Positions 1-6,175 of a stretch of DNA of 9,510 nucleotides are shown one piece after another. The notes under the pieces are model-generated. The model was not told where the DNA came from. It was given only the letters and a program-made list of their open reading frames with translations, and ran no database searches. The stretch is from an uncultured Rhizobiaceae group bacterium (GTDB taxonomy: Bacteria; Pseudomonadota; Alphaproteobacteria; Rhizobiales; Rhizobiaceae), in assembly GCA_937923355.1 (NCBI GenBank), contig CALAIO010000206.1, positions 1 to 9,510 of the forward strand, read 5' to 3'. The number at the start of each line of letters is the position of its first letter. The stretch's first letter is position 1. The position numbers were made by a program, and so were the translations under genes.

Positions 1-1
1 C

Positions 2-67
2 CTGGCTGAAAAGGCGCGCATTGATCAATTGGTCAATCCGGCTTCGTCAGAACTAGCACTTAATTAA
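2..67 (+). CDS. 3' end of an unidentified plus-strand gene (partial)
   Basis: An open frame enters from the left edge and ends at TAA (65-67), giving 21 residues that end in SSELALN. It would converge on the minus-strand MmcQ/YjbR gene, whose stop lies only 15 bases further on. The composition (hydrophilic, with AEKARID near its start) is compatible with a protein C-terminus, but 22 codons are too few to identify a family, and an open stretch of this length could arise by chance. The other two plus frames close within the same stretch. No hairpin terminator is visible in the short convergent gap. Being coding at all is an inference. Confidence 0.35.
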   Translation: MAEKARIDQLVNPASSELALN

Positions 68-82
68 ACTGTTCCTTTCTGC

Positions 83-451
83 TCAAGTAAACTCCAAGCC
101 CAATTCCTTCTGCCGCTTTTTTGAAAGATTAAGCGCCGCCAATTTGTGAGATTCTCGCAAATAGAGTTTTAAATCCTCTTTACTCAAACTCTCATCGCTG
201 ATCATCTGTATCCACTTCATACCACGAGCAGCAAAATATGGCGCAGGCCGCAGACCTGGTTGATGTTTCATAATCTCATAGCTGTGTGGTGAACATTTAA
301 AAGTCACATATGGGTCTTCATCTTTTGACCAACCGCCAATAGCAAAAACCTTTTCGCCAACTTTCCAAACATGCGCTCCGCCCCACTGTATGACCTTATG
401 GGTCGCCGGCAGGGAGGAGCAGAATATATTATATTCCAAATAAGTAATCAT
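83..451 (-). CDS. MmcQ/YjbR family protein (DUF419-type)
   Basis: A 122-residue protein of the MmcQ/YjbR family (Pfam YjbR), small single-domain proteins with a double-wing fold proposed to bind DNA; no reaction is established for the family. The whole length matches its pattern: an N-terminal FCSSLP segment (10-15), HVWKVGEKVFAI (27-38), TFKCSP (50-55), QPGLRPAPYF (64-73) followed by MKWIQ (78-82), and a C-terminal helix with LRESHKLAA (98-106) ending in KELGL. Length is usual for the family. The ATG at 449-451 is preceded by a modest GGGC-type ribosome site and fits the family N-terminus. It lies downstream of clpB, 60 bases past the clpB stop and beyond a hairpin that may terminate clpB. 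I see no clear promoter in the gap, so it may be read by leak-through or from a promoter I do not recognise. Family assignment is confident; function is unknown. Confidence 0.88.
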   Translation of the reverse strand: MITYLEYNIFCSSLPATHKVIQWGGAHVWKVGEKVFAIGGWSKDEDPYVTFKCSPHSYEIMKHQPGLRPAPYFAARGMKWIQMISDESLSKEDLKLYLRESHKLAALNLSKKRQKELGLEFT

Positions 452-489
452 AATTTGCCCATCAAATCACTTGCCCCTTAAACAACTAA

Positions 490-523
490 GATAAACAATA
501 GTCTGCGGCAATCAAGCCGCAGA
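490..523 (-). terminator. Probable intrinsic terminator overlapping the clpB stop codon
   Basis: A perfect 8-bp GC-rich stem, TCTGCGGC (502-509) against GCCGCAGA (516-523), encloses a 6-base loop. On the minus strand it is followed by a T-rich but interrupted stretch (CTATTGTTTATC). The arm at 516-523 encodes the last residues of ClpB, and the TGA stop (512-514) lies in the loop. Stem quality is good; the tail is imperfect, so some read-through into the MmcQ/YjbR gene is possible. Confidence 0.6.
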
Positions 524-3136
524 TTTATGATCAGCAGTATTTTCTTTTAAAAACGAACCCTTTAGCAGGAGTTTGTCATTTGAAGCCAAAACCTTAACGC
601 GCATTCCGTCTGTAATTTCTCCAGACAAAATTTTCTCGGCCAACAAATCTTGCAACTCGGATTGAATGACGCGCTTTAGAGGTCTTGCACCATAAGCAGG
701 TTCATACCCACGTTCTGCAAGCCAATGAATTGCTTCATCTTCCAGTTCAAGTTCAATACGACGGTCTTCCAGAAGGTTTCTCAAATGACGCAGCTGAATT
801 TCGACAATACCAGCCATATCACTTTTCTTCAGGCGCTCAAAAAGAACAACTTCGTCAATACGATTTAAAAATTCGGGACGGAAAGAAGAACGAACGACTT
901 CCATCACGCTATCACGCACAGATGAAACATTTTCATCATCATTAAGTGCAACTAGGAACTCGGCACCCATGTTTGATGTCATCACAATCATTGTATTTGA
1001 AAAATCAACCGTACGACCTTGCCCATCGGTTAAACGCCCGTCATCAAGCACTTGAAGGAGAACATTAAACACATCTGGATGCGCTTTCTCGATTTCATCA
1101 AACAAAATCACTTGGTAAGGCCTGCGACGCACGCTTTCTGTTAAGGCGCCACCCTCATCATAACCCACATAACCTGGAGGAGCGCCGATAAGACGGGCGA
1201 CAGAATGTTTCTCCATATACTCCGACATATCTATGCGAAGCATCGCGCTCTCATCATCAAAAAGAAAATCCGCCAGGGCTTTTGTAAGCTCGGTTTTACC
1301 AACACCTGTTGGCCCAAGAAACATAAATGAACCTATTGGACGTGACGGATCTTGCAGACCTGCCCGTGAACGACGCACTGCTTTTGAAACCGCTTGCACA
1401 GCTTTACCCTGTCCAACAACTTGTTTGGCAAGTTCATCCTCCATGCGCAAGAGCTTGTCACGTTCGCCTTCAAGCATTTTATCAACTGGAATACCTGTCC
1501 AGCGAGATACAACATGAGCTATGTGATCCGGCATCACAGTTTCTTCGACCATGGAAGCAGCGCTCTCATCTTGCTCATCATCTTCTATATCGGCGATTTG
1601 TTTTTCAAGTGCTGGAATAGTGCCATAGGTAAGTTCACCAGCTTTTGCCAGATCGCCCATACGTTGCGCCTGTTCAAGTTCATTACGAGCCTGATCCAAA
1701 TGTTCTTTCAGATTTTGTGCGCCTGATAGACGGTTCTTTTCATTTTCCCAACGCGTTGTAAGCACATCGGCTTTTTCCTGAAGTTGCGCAAGCTCACCTT
1801 CAAGTGTTGTAAGACGTTCTTTCGAAGCCTTATCCGTTTCTTTCAAAAGCGCTTCACGTTCAATCTTCAATTGAATCAAACGCCGGTCGATTTCGTCAAG
1901 TTCTTCTGGCTTCGAATCCACTTGCATACGAAGGCGCGATGCAGCCTCATCCATCAAGTCAATTGCCTTGTCTGGCAAGAACCTGTCTGTGATATAACGG
2001 TTCGATAAATTAGCTGCAGAGACAAGTGCAGAATCACTGATACGAATACCGTGATGCACTTCGTATTTCTCTTTGATACCTCGCAAAATCGAAACCGTGT
2101 CAGCAACATCGGGCTCATTCACAAATACTGGCTGGAAACGACGCGCAAGTGCTGCGTCTTTTTCAACGTGTTTGCGATACTCATTCAATGTCGTTGCACC
2201 AACACAGTGTAATTCACCACGCGCAAGTGCTGGCTTTAATAAATTCGACGCATCCATGGAACCTTCAGAGGCACCAGCGCCAACCAAAGTGTGCATTTCG
2301 TCAATAAAGAGAATAATCTTACCGCTCGCAGATTGAACTTCTGAAAGAACAGCCTTCAAGCGCTCTTCGAATTCACCACGATATTTTGCGCCAGCAATCA
2401 AGGCACCCATATCCAATGACATCAACTGCTTGTCTTTAAGTGATTCTGGTACATCACCATTAATAATGCGAAGTGCCAAACCTTCTGCAATGGCGGTTTT
2501 ACCAACACCAGGTTCACCAATCAGCACCGGGTTATTTTTTGTCCTGCGTGACAGAACTTGGATAGAGCGACGAATTTCTTCATCGCGCCCAATGACGGGA
2601 TCAAGGCGCCCCTCTTTTGCGTCTGCAGTTAGGTCACGCGCATATTTTTTCAAAGCATCATAAGCAGATTCAGCACTGGCACTGTCAGCAGTACGACCTT
2701 TACGGATTTCTTCGATGGCTGCATTAAGCGCTTTTGGCTCAACATTACCTGCTTTTAAATGTTTGGCAGTTGGAGACTTTGCATCCAATGTCATGGCAAG
2801 CAACATCCGCTCAACAGAAACAAAACTGTCACCTGCCTTGGTTGCTGCTTTTTCAGCTTGTTCAAACAGTTTCGCAATATAACTTGATAAATAAAGCTGC
2901 CCGCTGCCACCTGAAACTGAAGGCTGGGCTTCCAATGTTTTGTTCATGGATTGACGAACTGCTTTAATATCTCCACCCGCTTTTTCGATTAAGCCAGCGC
3001 AAAGCCCTTCGCTGTCATCCAGCAGAACCTTTAAAACATGCTCTGGAATAAATTGTTGATGCCCTTGAGATAAAGCACCCGTTTGGGCGGACTGGATGAA
3101 GCCTTTCATCCGATCGGTATATTTTTCGATATCCAT
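512..3136 (-). CDS. clpB: ATP-dependent protein disaggregase ClpB
   Basis: An 874-residue AAA+ (Hsp100) chaperone that, with DnaK/DnaJ/GrpE, extracts polypeptides from cytosolic aggregates by threading them through a hexameric pore. Domains in order: Clp N-domain (about 1-145); first ATPase with Walker A GEPGVGKT (207-214), pore loop AKYRGEFE (Tyr252), Walker B ILFIDE (275-280) and arginine finger at ARR (331-333); coiled-coil M-domain (about 400-525), which marks ClpB rather than ClpA or ClpC; second ATPase with Walker A GPTGVGKT (608-615), pore loop GYVGYDEGG (Tyr656), Walker B VILFDE (676-681), arginine finger in LNRID (Arg759) and sensor 2 GARPLKR (Arg818). All catalytic elements are present and length is typical. 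I chose the ATG at 3134-3136 because [13 protein letters not shown] is the family N-terminus and AGGAG sits 7 bases upstream; the frame stays open 22 codons further, but that extension would cover the ribosome site. It has its own candidate heat-shock promoter and a terminator on each side, so it is probably monocistronic. Confidence 0.98.
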   Translation of the reverse strand: MDIEKYTDRMKGFIQSAQTGALSQGHQQFIPEHVLKVLLDDSEGLCAGLIEKAGGDIKAVRQSMNKTLEAQPSVSGGSGQLYLSSYIAKLFEQAEKAATKAGDSFVSVERMLLAMTLDAKSPTAKHLKAGNVEPKALNAAIEEIRKGRTADSASAESAYDALKKYARDLTADAKEGRLDPVIGRDEEIRRSIQVLSRRTKNNPVLIGEPGVGKTAIAEGLALRIINGDVPESLKDKQLMSLDMGALIAGAKYRGEFEERLKAVLSEVQSASGKIILFIDEMHTLVGAGASEGSMDASNLLKPALARGELHCVGATTLNEYRKHVEKDAALARRFQPVFVNEPDVADTVSILRGIKEKYEVHHGIRISDSALVSAANLSNRYITDRFLPDKAIDLMDEAASRLRMQVDSKPEELDEIDRRLIQLKIEREALLKETDKASKERLTTLEGELAQLQEKADVLTTRWENEKNRLSGAQNLKEHLDQARNELEQAQRMGDLAKAGELTYGTIPALEKQIADIEDDEQDESAASMVEETVMPDHIAHVVSRWTGIPVDKMLEGERDKLLRMEDELAKQVVGQGKAVQAVSKAVRRSRAGLQDPSRPIGSFMFLGPTGVGKTELTKALADFLFDDESAMLRIDMSEYMEKHSVARLIGAPPGYVGYDEGGALTESVRRRPYQVILFDEIEKAHPDVFNVLLQVLDDGRLTDGQGRTVDFSNTMIVMTSNMGAEFLVALNDDENVSSVRDSVMEVVRSSFRPEFLNRIDEVVLFERLKKSDMAGIVEIQLRHLRNLLEDRRIELELEDEAIHWLAERGYEPAYGARPLKRVIQSELQDLLAEKILSGEITDGMRVKVLASNDKLLLKGSFLKENTADHKSAA

Positions 3137-3143
3137 TATTAAA

Positions 3144-3148
3144 CTCCT
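3144..3148 (-). promoter_or_regulatory. Ribosome binding site deciding the clpB start
   Basis: On the minus strand AGGAG lies 7 bases before the ATG at 3134-3136, a near-ideal Shine-Dalgarno site. It falls inside the longer in-frame extension and so argues for the 874-residue ClpB. Confidence 0.85.
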
Positions 3149-3155
3149 ATAGACC

Positions 3156-3179
3156 TCTTGCCTGCTTGGCAGCACAAGA
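3156..3179 (-). other. Hairpin in the clpB 5' untranslated region
   Basis: TCTTG (3156-3160) pairs with CAAGA (3175-3179), and CTGC (3162-3165) with GCAG (3169-3172) around a 3-base loop, separated by a small 1x2 internal loop. It ends 8 bases upstream of AGGAG and does not itself cover the ribosome site. It might stabilise the message; it is not a recognisable ROSE-type thermometer. Pairing is visible; function is inference. Confidence 0.4.
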
Positions 3180-3230
3180 AATGCGTTTTGAAATTTCAAC
3201 ACCTGACTATGCAGCGTATTGTTATAATGA

Positions 3231-3259
3231 ATATGGGAATTAATTTGTGTAGTTAAAAG
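3231..3259 (-). promoter_or_regulatory. Candidate heat-shock (RpoH/sigma32-type) promoter of clpB
   Basis: On the minus strand CTTTTAA (3253-3259) is followed after 15 bases by CCCATAT (3231-3237). The RpoH consensus is roughly CTTGAAA, 11-16 bases, CCCCATNT: the -10 matches well and the -35 at 5 of 7 positions. It lies about 95 bases upstream of the clpB ATG and downstream of the terminator of the DUF4167 gene, exactly where a clpB promoter should be. clpB is a classical RpoH target in proteobacteria. Motif match seen directly; activity inferred. Confidence 0.6.
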
Positions 3260-3287
3260 AGTTGGAAGCTAAATTCAGCTTTATGCC

Positions 3288-3315
3288 AAAAATAAAGGGA
3301 GCAAATTGCTCCCTT
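3288..3315 (-). terminator. Intrinsic terminator of the DUF4167 gene
   Basis: AAGGGAGC (3295-3302) and GCTCCCTT (3308-3315) form a perfect 8-bp stem with a 5-base AAATT loop. On the minus strand the stem runs into a T-rich tract (TTTATTTTT, 3288-3296). It begins 26 bases after the DUF4167 stop and separates that gene from clpB. This is the clearest terminator in the window. Confidence 0.85.
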
Positions 3316-3341
3316 AGAAAACGTCAAACTACAGAGACTTA

Positions 3342-3932
3342 TTAGCCTTCTTCAGCAACCATGCCACCCAAAAGGCTGCCTGGAAGTTTTGCAGCATCTT
3401 CTGAAATAACTTCAGGATCAACGGTTGGTGCATCTGATTTTTCAGAAGATTGCTCTTCATCATTTGATGTTTCAGAAACAGCTTGCTTTTTAGGTCTGCG
3501 ATTACGGGAGTTCTTGCGCTCTTTAGGTGCGCTATCTTCTTCCTGATTGTCATCAGAAGCATTCGTTTTACCGTTTGATTTAGCTTCTACTGCATCATTC
3601 TCGTCATTTGTATTTTCTGCACCATCTTCAACAGCAGCTTCTTGTTCAGCCTGTCTTTTCTCAGCCATTTCTGCAGCACGTGCATCTGATTGCTGCTGAG
3701 CTGCTGCAACGATACGATTATAATGTTCAGCATGTTGCAAATAGTTTTCCGCAATAACACGGTCACCATTAGACAAGGCGTCACGAGCCAAAGTTGAATA
3801 TTTTTCTGCGATATGACCTGCATTACCACGAATTTTTACGTCCGGACCGTTACTTTCAAAGTTACGGCTCATTGGGTTTTGTGGTTTGCGGCCTCTGCCA
3901 CGTGATCTGGATTTTTGGTTTGATTGTCTCAT
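3342..3932 (-). CDS. DUF4167 domain-containing protein
   Basis: A 196-residue protein of a largely alphaproteobacterial family with no established biochemical function. The N-terminus is very basic with RG repeats (SRSRGRGRKPQ, 8-18), followed by the DUF4167 core: ESNGPDVKIRGNA (26-38), then helical EKYSTLARDALSNGDRV and ENYLQHAEHYNRI (to about 74). After a charged helix (about 80-102) comes a low-complexity, Asp/Glu/Asn/Ser-rich and probably disordered stretch (about 103-170), interrupted by a second basic patch, KERKNSRNRRPKKQ (137-150). A short, less charged C-terminus ends the protein. There is no signal peptide or membrane segment. Basic RG-rich ends suggest nucleic-acid binding, which is inference only. 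The ATG at 3930-3932 is kept because the basic N-terminus is typical of the family, although no good ribosome site precedes it; an 8-codon upstream ORF ends 3 bases before it. It has its own candidate promoter and a strong terminator, so it may be a separate unit from prmC. Confidence 0.88.
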   Translation of the reverse strand: MRQSNQKSRSRGRGRKPQNPMSRNFESNGPDVKIRGNAGHIAEKYSTLARDALSNGDRVIAENYLQHAEHYNRIVAAAQQQSDARAAEMAEKRQAEQEAAVEDGAENTNDENDAVEAKSNGKTNASDDNQEEDSAPKERKNSRNRRPKKQAVSETSNDEEQSSEKSDAPTVDPEVISEDAAKLPGSLLGGMVAEEG

Positions 3933-3935
3933 GGA

Positions 3936-3962
3936 CTACTTATGCCCTACACTTTTAATCAT
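3936..3962 (-). CDS. Possible 8-codon upstream ORF of the DUF4167 gene
   Basis: ATG (3960-3962) opens a frame reading MIKSVGHK and ends at TAG (3936-3938), three bases before the DUF4167 ATG and in the same frame. An AGG lies 6 bases before its ATG, a better ribosome site than the one in front of DUF4167 itself. Ribosomes finishing here could restart at DUF4167 (translational coupling). An ORF this short can easily be chance, so this is a candidate only. Confidence 0.25.
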   Translation of the reverse strand: MIKSVGHK

Positions 3963-3968
3963 AATTTG

Positions 3969-3980
3969 CCTGTAAACAGG
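3969..3980. repeat. Small palindrome in the DUF4167 leader
   Basis: CCTGTAAACAGG is a perfect inverted repeat (CCTGT / ACAGG around AA). It lies just downstream of the expected transcription start of the candidate DUF4167 promoter, and on the minus strand its last bases supply the AGG in front of the 8-codon upstream ORF. It could be an operator half-site pair or chance; no regulator is recognised. Confidence 0.3.
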
Positions 3981-3998
3981 ATTTTGAATTGAATATGG

Positions 3999-4027
3999 AT
4001 TTTAGATTTCGCTATAAAGCCCTTCAA
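3999..4027 (-). promoter_or_regulatory. Candidate sigma70-type promoter of the DUF4167 gene
   Basis: On the minus strand TTGAAG (4022-4027) and TAAAAT (3999-4004) are separated by exactly 17 bases, matching the TTGACA/TATAAT consensus at 4 and 5 of 6 positions. Initiation about 7 bases downstream would give a leader of roughly 60 bases before the ATG at 3932. The location suits independent expression of the gene. Such matches occur by chance in AT-rich DNA. Confidence 0.5.
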
Positions 4028-4080
4028 TATCGGCAATCCGCCCTGCCCCCTGACAGTTATCATCTTGATATGAACGGAAA

Positions 4081-4111
4081 ATCGAATCTTCGCATACAGC
4101 GCTCGTTCGAT
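4081..4111 (-). other. Imperfect hairpin with short T-tail in the prmC-DUF4167 gap
   Basis: ATCGAA (4081-4086) pairs with TTCGAT (4106-4111), and CGC (4091-4093) with GCG (4099-4101) around a 5-base loop, with an unpaired internal loop between the two stems. On the minus strand the last T of the stem plus the next three bases make TTTT. It could be a weak terminator of prmC read-through or the end of a small RNA; evidence is thin. Confidence 0.25.
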
Positions 4112-4178
4112 GTACTACAGTTAGCTGTTTAGCTCTTGCATGCCAAGTCTTTTCTTCTTTTCAGGCTTAATAATCACT

Positions 4179-4198
4179 AAAAAGTGCAATTTTGCCAC
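4179..4198 (-). terminator. Weak candidate terminator after prmC
   Basis: Five bases past the prmC stop, GTGCAATTTTGCCAC (4184-4198) forms a short stem (GTGCA with TGCCAC, one bulged base) around a tiny loop, followed on the minus strand by TTTTT (4179-4183). The geometry is right but the stem is short and only partly GC-rich, so termination would be inefficient at best. Confidence 0.35.
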
Positions 4199-4202
4199 AA
4201 CT

Positions 4203-5033
4203 TTAAGACCCAAGTGTTCCGATAACAACTCGGTTAATTTCACTTAAGTCTTTGATTAAATTGATATTACTATACCCATTATTAGTAGCAATTTGAGAAA
4301 CATCTTCCTCCTGACCAAGGCCGATTTCAACGCATATTGTACCTTTAGGCTTTAAAAATTCAGCAGATTGTTCAAAAATACTACGATAAAAATCCAAACC
4401 GTCACCACCACCATCAAGAGCCTTGAGAGGATCAAACGCCTGAACCTCTTTTTGCAATGTCTTGATTTCTGCACTTGGAATATAAGGAGGGTTAGAAACT
4501 ATAAGGTCAAACTTGCCAGTAACGCCCTCAAACAAATCAGCTTCAAAGAACTCGATACGCTCACCTATATCGTGAACAGTTGCATTCCTAGCAGCAATTT
4601 CCAAGGCTCCCTTGGAAATATCAGTTGCAGTTACTTCTACTTCTGGCAATTCTGCGGCCAAGCTAACGGCGATTGCACCAGACCCAGTGCCAATTTCAAG
4701 CACTTTGGAAGGTTTTAAATTGATCACTGTCTCAACCAGCGTTTCAGTATCAGGACGCGGGATTAAGGTTTCATCAGACAACAAGAAGCCACGCCCATAA
4801 AATTCACGATAACCAATGATTCTGTGAATGGGTTCATGCACTAAACGACGCTCTACAAAATCAGCAAACTCTATGGATTGCTCAACACTGATAATATCAT
4901 TGGATTTTGAAATAAGCTCAGCGCTGGAGTAACCTGTAATATGCTGAAGTAAAAGTTTTGCATCGAGCTCAGGCGTCTGAAACCCTGCTTTGGAAAACTG
5001 ATGCGCAGCTTTTGCTAAAAGCTTGGATAGCAT
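4203..5033 (-). CDS. prmC: Peptide chain release factor N5-glutamine methyltransferase PrmC (HemK)
   Basis: Methylates the glutamine of the GGQ motif in release factors RF1 and RF2 using S-adenosylmethionine, which raises their peptide-release activity. The 276-residue product has an N-terminal helical substrate-binding domain (about 1-80), the family signature IPRPDTE (91-97), the SAM-binding motif EIGTGSGA (113-120), and the catalytic NPPY (181-184) that holds the glutamine amide. Length equals that of the E. coli enzyme. Start choice is uncertain: ATG at 5031-5033 has AAGG 5 bases upstream and lies 7 bases past the prfA stop; ATG at 5046-5048 would add five residues (MPKAE), overlap prfA by 8 bases, and has a GGA 5 bases upstream. 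I prefer the shorter form because its N-terminus fits the family length. A still longer in-frame extension inside prfA is unlikely. The junction implies co-transcription and translational coupling with prfA, its substrate. Confidence 0.94.
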   Translation of the reverse strand: MLSKLLAKAAHQFSKAGFQTPELDAKLLLQHITGYSSAELISKSNDIISVEQSIEFADFVERRLVHEPIHRIIGYREFYGRGFLLSDETLIPRPDTETLVETVINLKPSKVLEIGTGSGAIAVSLAAELPEVEVTATDISKGALEIAARNATVHDIGERIEFFEADLFEGVTGKFDLIVSNPPYIPSAEIKTLQKEVQAFDPLKALDGGGDGLDFYRSIFEQSAEFLKPKGTICVEIGLGQEEDVSQIATNNGYSNINLIKDLSEINRVVIGTLGS

Positions 5034-5040
5034 TTCGGCC

Positions 5041-6117
5041 TTAGGCATCTTCTTCCATCGCCGCAAGCATGTTTGCTTGATGATCTGTGACAAGTGCATC
5101 AATCACTTCATCAAGTCCTTCACCCATAATTAAACGATCAAGCTTGTAGAGTGTTAAATTAATACGGTGATCTGTCATACGTCCTTGCGGGAAATTGTAG
5201 GTACGAATGCGTTCTGATCTATCACCTGAACCCACCTGCCCCTTACGCGCATCTGCTCTTTCCTGATCAGCTTTTTGACGCTCCACATCGTATAACTTTG
5301 CACGCAACGCCTTCATCGCAAAGGCACGGTTTTGGTGCTGAGATTTTTCTGAGGATTGCACCACGATACCCGTTGGCAAGTGGGTAATACGAACCGCACT
5401 ATCAGTCGTGTTAACGTGCTGACCACCAGCACCTGATGCGCGCATTGTATCAATGCGCAGGTCTTCGTTGCGCACTTCAATGTCGATGTCTTCAGCTTCT
5501 GGCAGAACAGCGACCGTTGCTGCAGACGTATGCACACGCCCACCAGATTCTGTATCAGGCACACGTTGCACACGATGAACACCAGACTCAAATTTCATAC
5601 GTGCAAAAACGCCTCTGCCCGTAATTGAAGCAATAATCTCTTTATAACCGCCAACATCTCCTGCACTTTCAGAAAGAACTTCGACCTTCCAACCTTTTAG
5701 CGAAGCATGGCGTTCGTACATGCGAAACAAATCGCCACCAAATAGTGCTGCCTCAGAACCACCTGTACCAGCCCTGATTTCAAGGATAGCACTTTTATCA
5801 TCCGCTGCATCTTTGGGAATAAGCAAAACCTTCAATGCTTCTTCGCAATCAGCCATGATTTGAGTAGCTTCTTGCTTTTCAATTTCAGCAAGCTCTTTCA
5901 TCTCTGCGTCAGTTTCGCCGTCTTCAAGCATCTCAATCGCACCTTCAAGGTTTGACTGCGCTTCCATAAATTCACGAATTTTTCCAACAACAGGCTCAAG
6001 CTCTGAATGTTCTGAAGCCAACTTCACATATTGCTCCGGGTCAGGCCCCTCAAGCATTTCAGCTTCAATAGCGGCATGGCGTTGAAGAAGTTGATCTAGT
6101 TTTTCTTGTACGAGCAT
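5041..6117 (-). CDS. prfA: Peptide chain release factor 1 (RF1)
   Basis: A 358-residue class I release factor that recognises UAA and UAG in the ribosomal A site and triggers hydrolysis of peptidyl-tRNA. Domain 1 is helical (about 1-105). The anticodon-like PxT motif is PDT (187-189) within [19 protein letters not shown]2 would have SPF, so this is RF1. The catalytic GGQ is at 231-233 within [16 protein letters not shown], and Gln233 is the residue PrmC methylates. Length is normal. The ATG at 6115-6117 has AGGA 9 bases upstream. prmC begins at its stop. A hairpin fills the 55-base gap to ptsP but lacks a T-tract, so read-through from ptsP is plausible. Confidence 0.98.
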   Translation of the reverse strand: MLVQEKLDQLLQRHAAIEAEMLEGPDPEQYVKLASEHSELEPVVGKIREFMEAQSNLEGAIEMLEDGETDAEMKELAEIEKQEATQIMADCEEALKVLLIPKDAADDKSAILEIRAGTGGSEAALFGGDLFRMYERHASLKGWKVEVLSESAGDVGGYKEIIASITGRGVFARMKFESGVHRVQRVPDTESGGRVHTSAATVAVLPEAEDIDIEVRNEDLRIDTMRASGAGGQHVNTTDSAVRITHLPTGIVVQSSEKSQHQNRAFAMKALRAKLYDVERQKADQERADARKGQVGSGDRSERIRTYNFPQGRMTDHRINLTLYKLDRLIMGEGLDEVIDALVTDHQANMLAAMEEDA

Positions 6118-6138
6118 AAATGGTTTTCCTGAAGCCTA

Positions 6139-6175
6139 TAAGCGAATCTCTATTTGTTATACAGAGATTGGCTTA
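6139..6175 (-). other. Long imperfect hairpin between ptsP and prfA
   Basis: TAAGC (6139-6143) and AATCTCT (6145-6151) pair with AGAGATT (6163-6169) and GCTTA (6171-6175): 12 base pairs with one central mismatch and an 11-base loop. The outer arm includes the ptsP stop codon (6173-6175). On the minus strand no T-tract follows, so it does not look like an intrinsic terminator. Its position suggests an RNA element that protects or processes a ptsP-prfA message, or an operator. The pairing is visible; the role is inferred. Confidence 0.55.

Noticed and set aside
1233..2967. Several plus-strand open frames of 60-110 codons opposite clpB
   Set aside because: They are antisense shadows of a strongly conserved coding sequence, lack convincing ribosome sites, and resemble no known family.
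3156..3179. ROSE-like or fourU RNA thermometer in the clpB leader
   Set aside because: The visible hairpin leaves the ribosome site unpaired, and no run of four U or ROSE-type motif faces AGGAG.
3137..3202. 22-residue N-terminal extension of ClpB to an ATG at 3200-3202
   Set aside because: The extension covers a strong AGGAG site at ideal spacing for the inner ATG, has no counterpart in known ClpB N-termini, and [13 protein letters not shown] is the expected beginning.
4036..4052. G-quadruplex on the minus strand in the prmC-DUF4167 gap
   Set aside because: Only two runs of three or more G are present, with shorter runs beside them; a stable intramolecular quadruplex is not supported.
3959..4063. 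34-residue minus-strand ORF (MITVRGQGG...) in the prmC-DUF4167 gap
   Set aside because: No ribosome site in front of it, the candidate DUF4167 promoter lies inside it, and it resembles no family I know; probably chance. Its TGA does overlap the ATG of the 8-codon upstream ORF.
5049..5102. Longer PrmC start inside prfA (ATG at 5100-5102)
   Set aside because: It would add 23 residues unlike PrmC N-termini and overlap prfA by more than 60 bases; the closer ATGs have ribosome sites and give the usual length.
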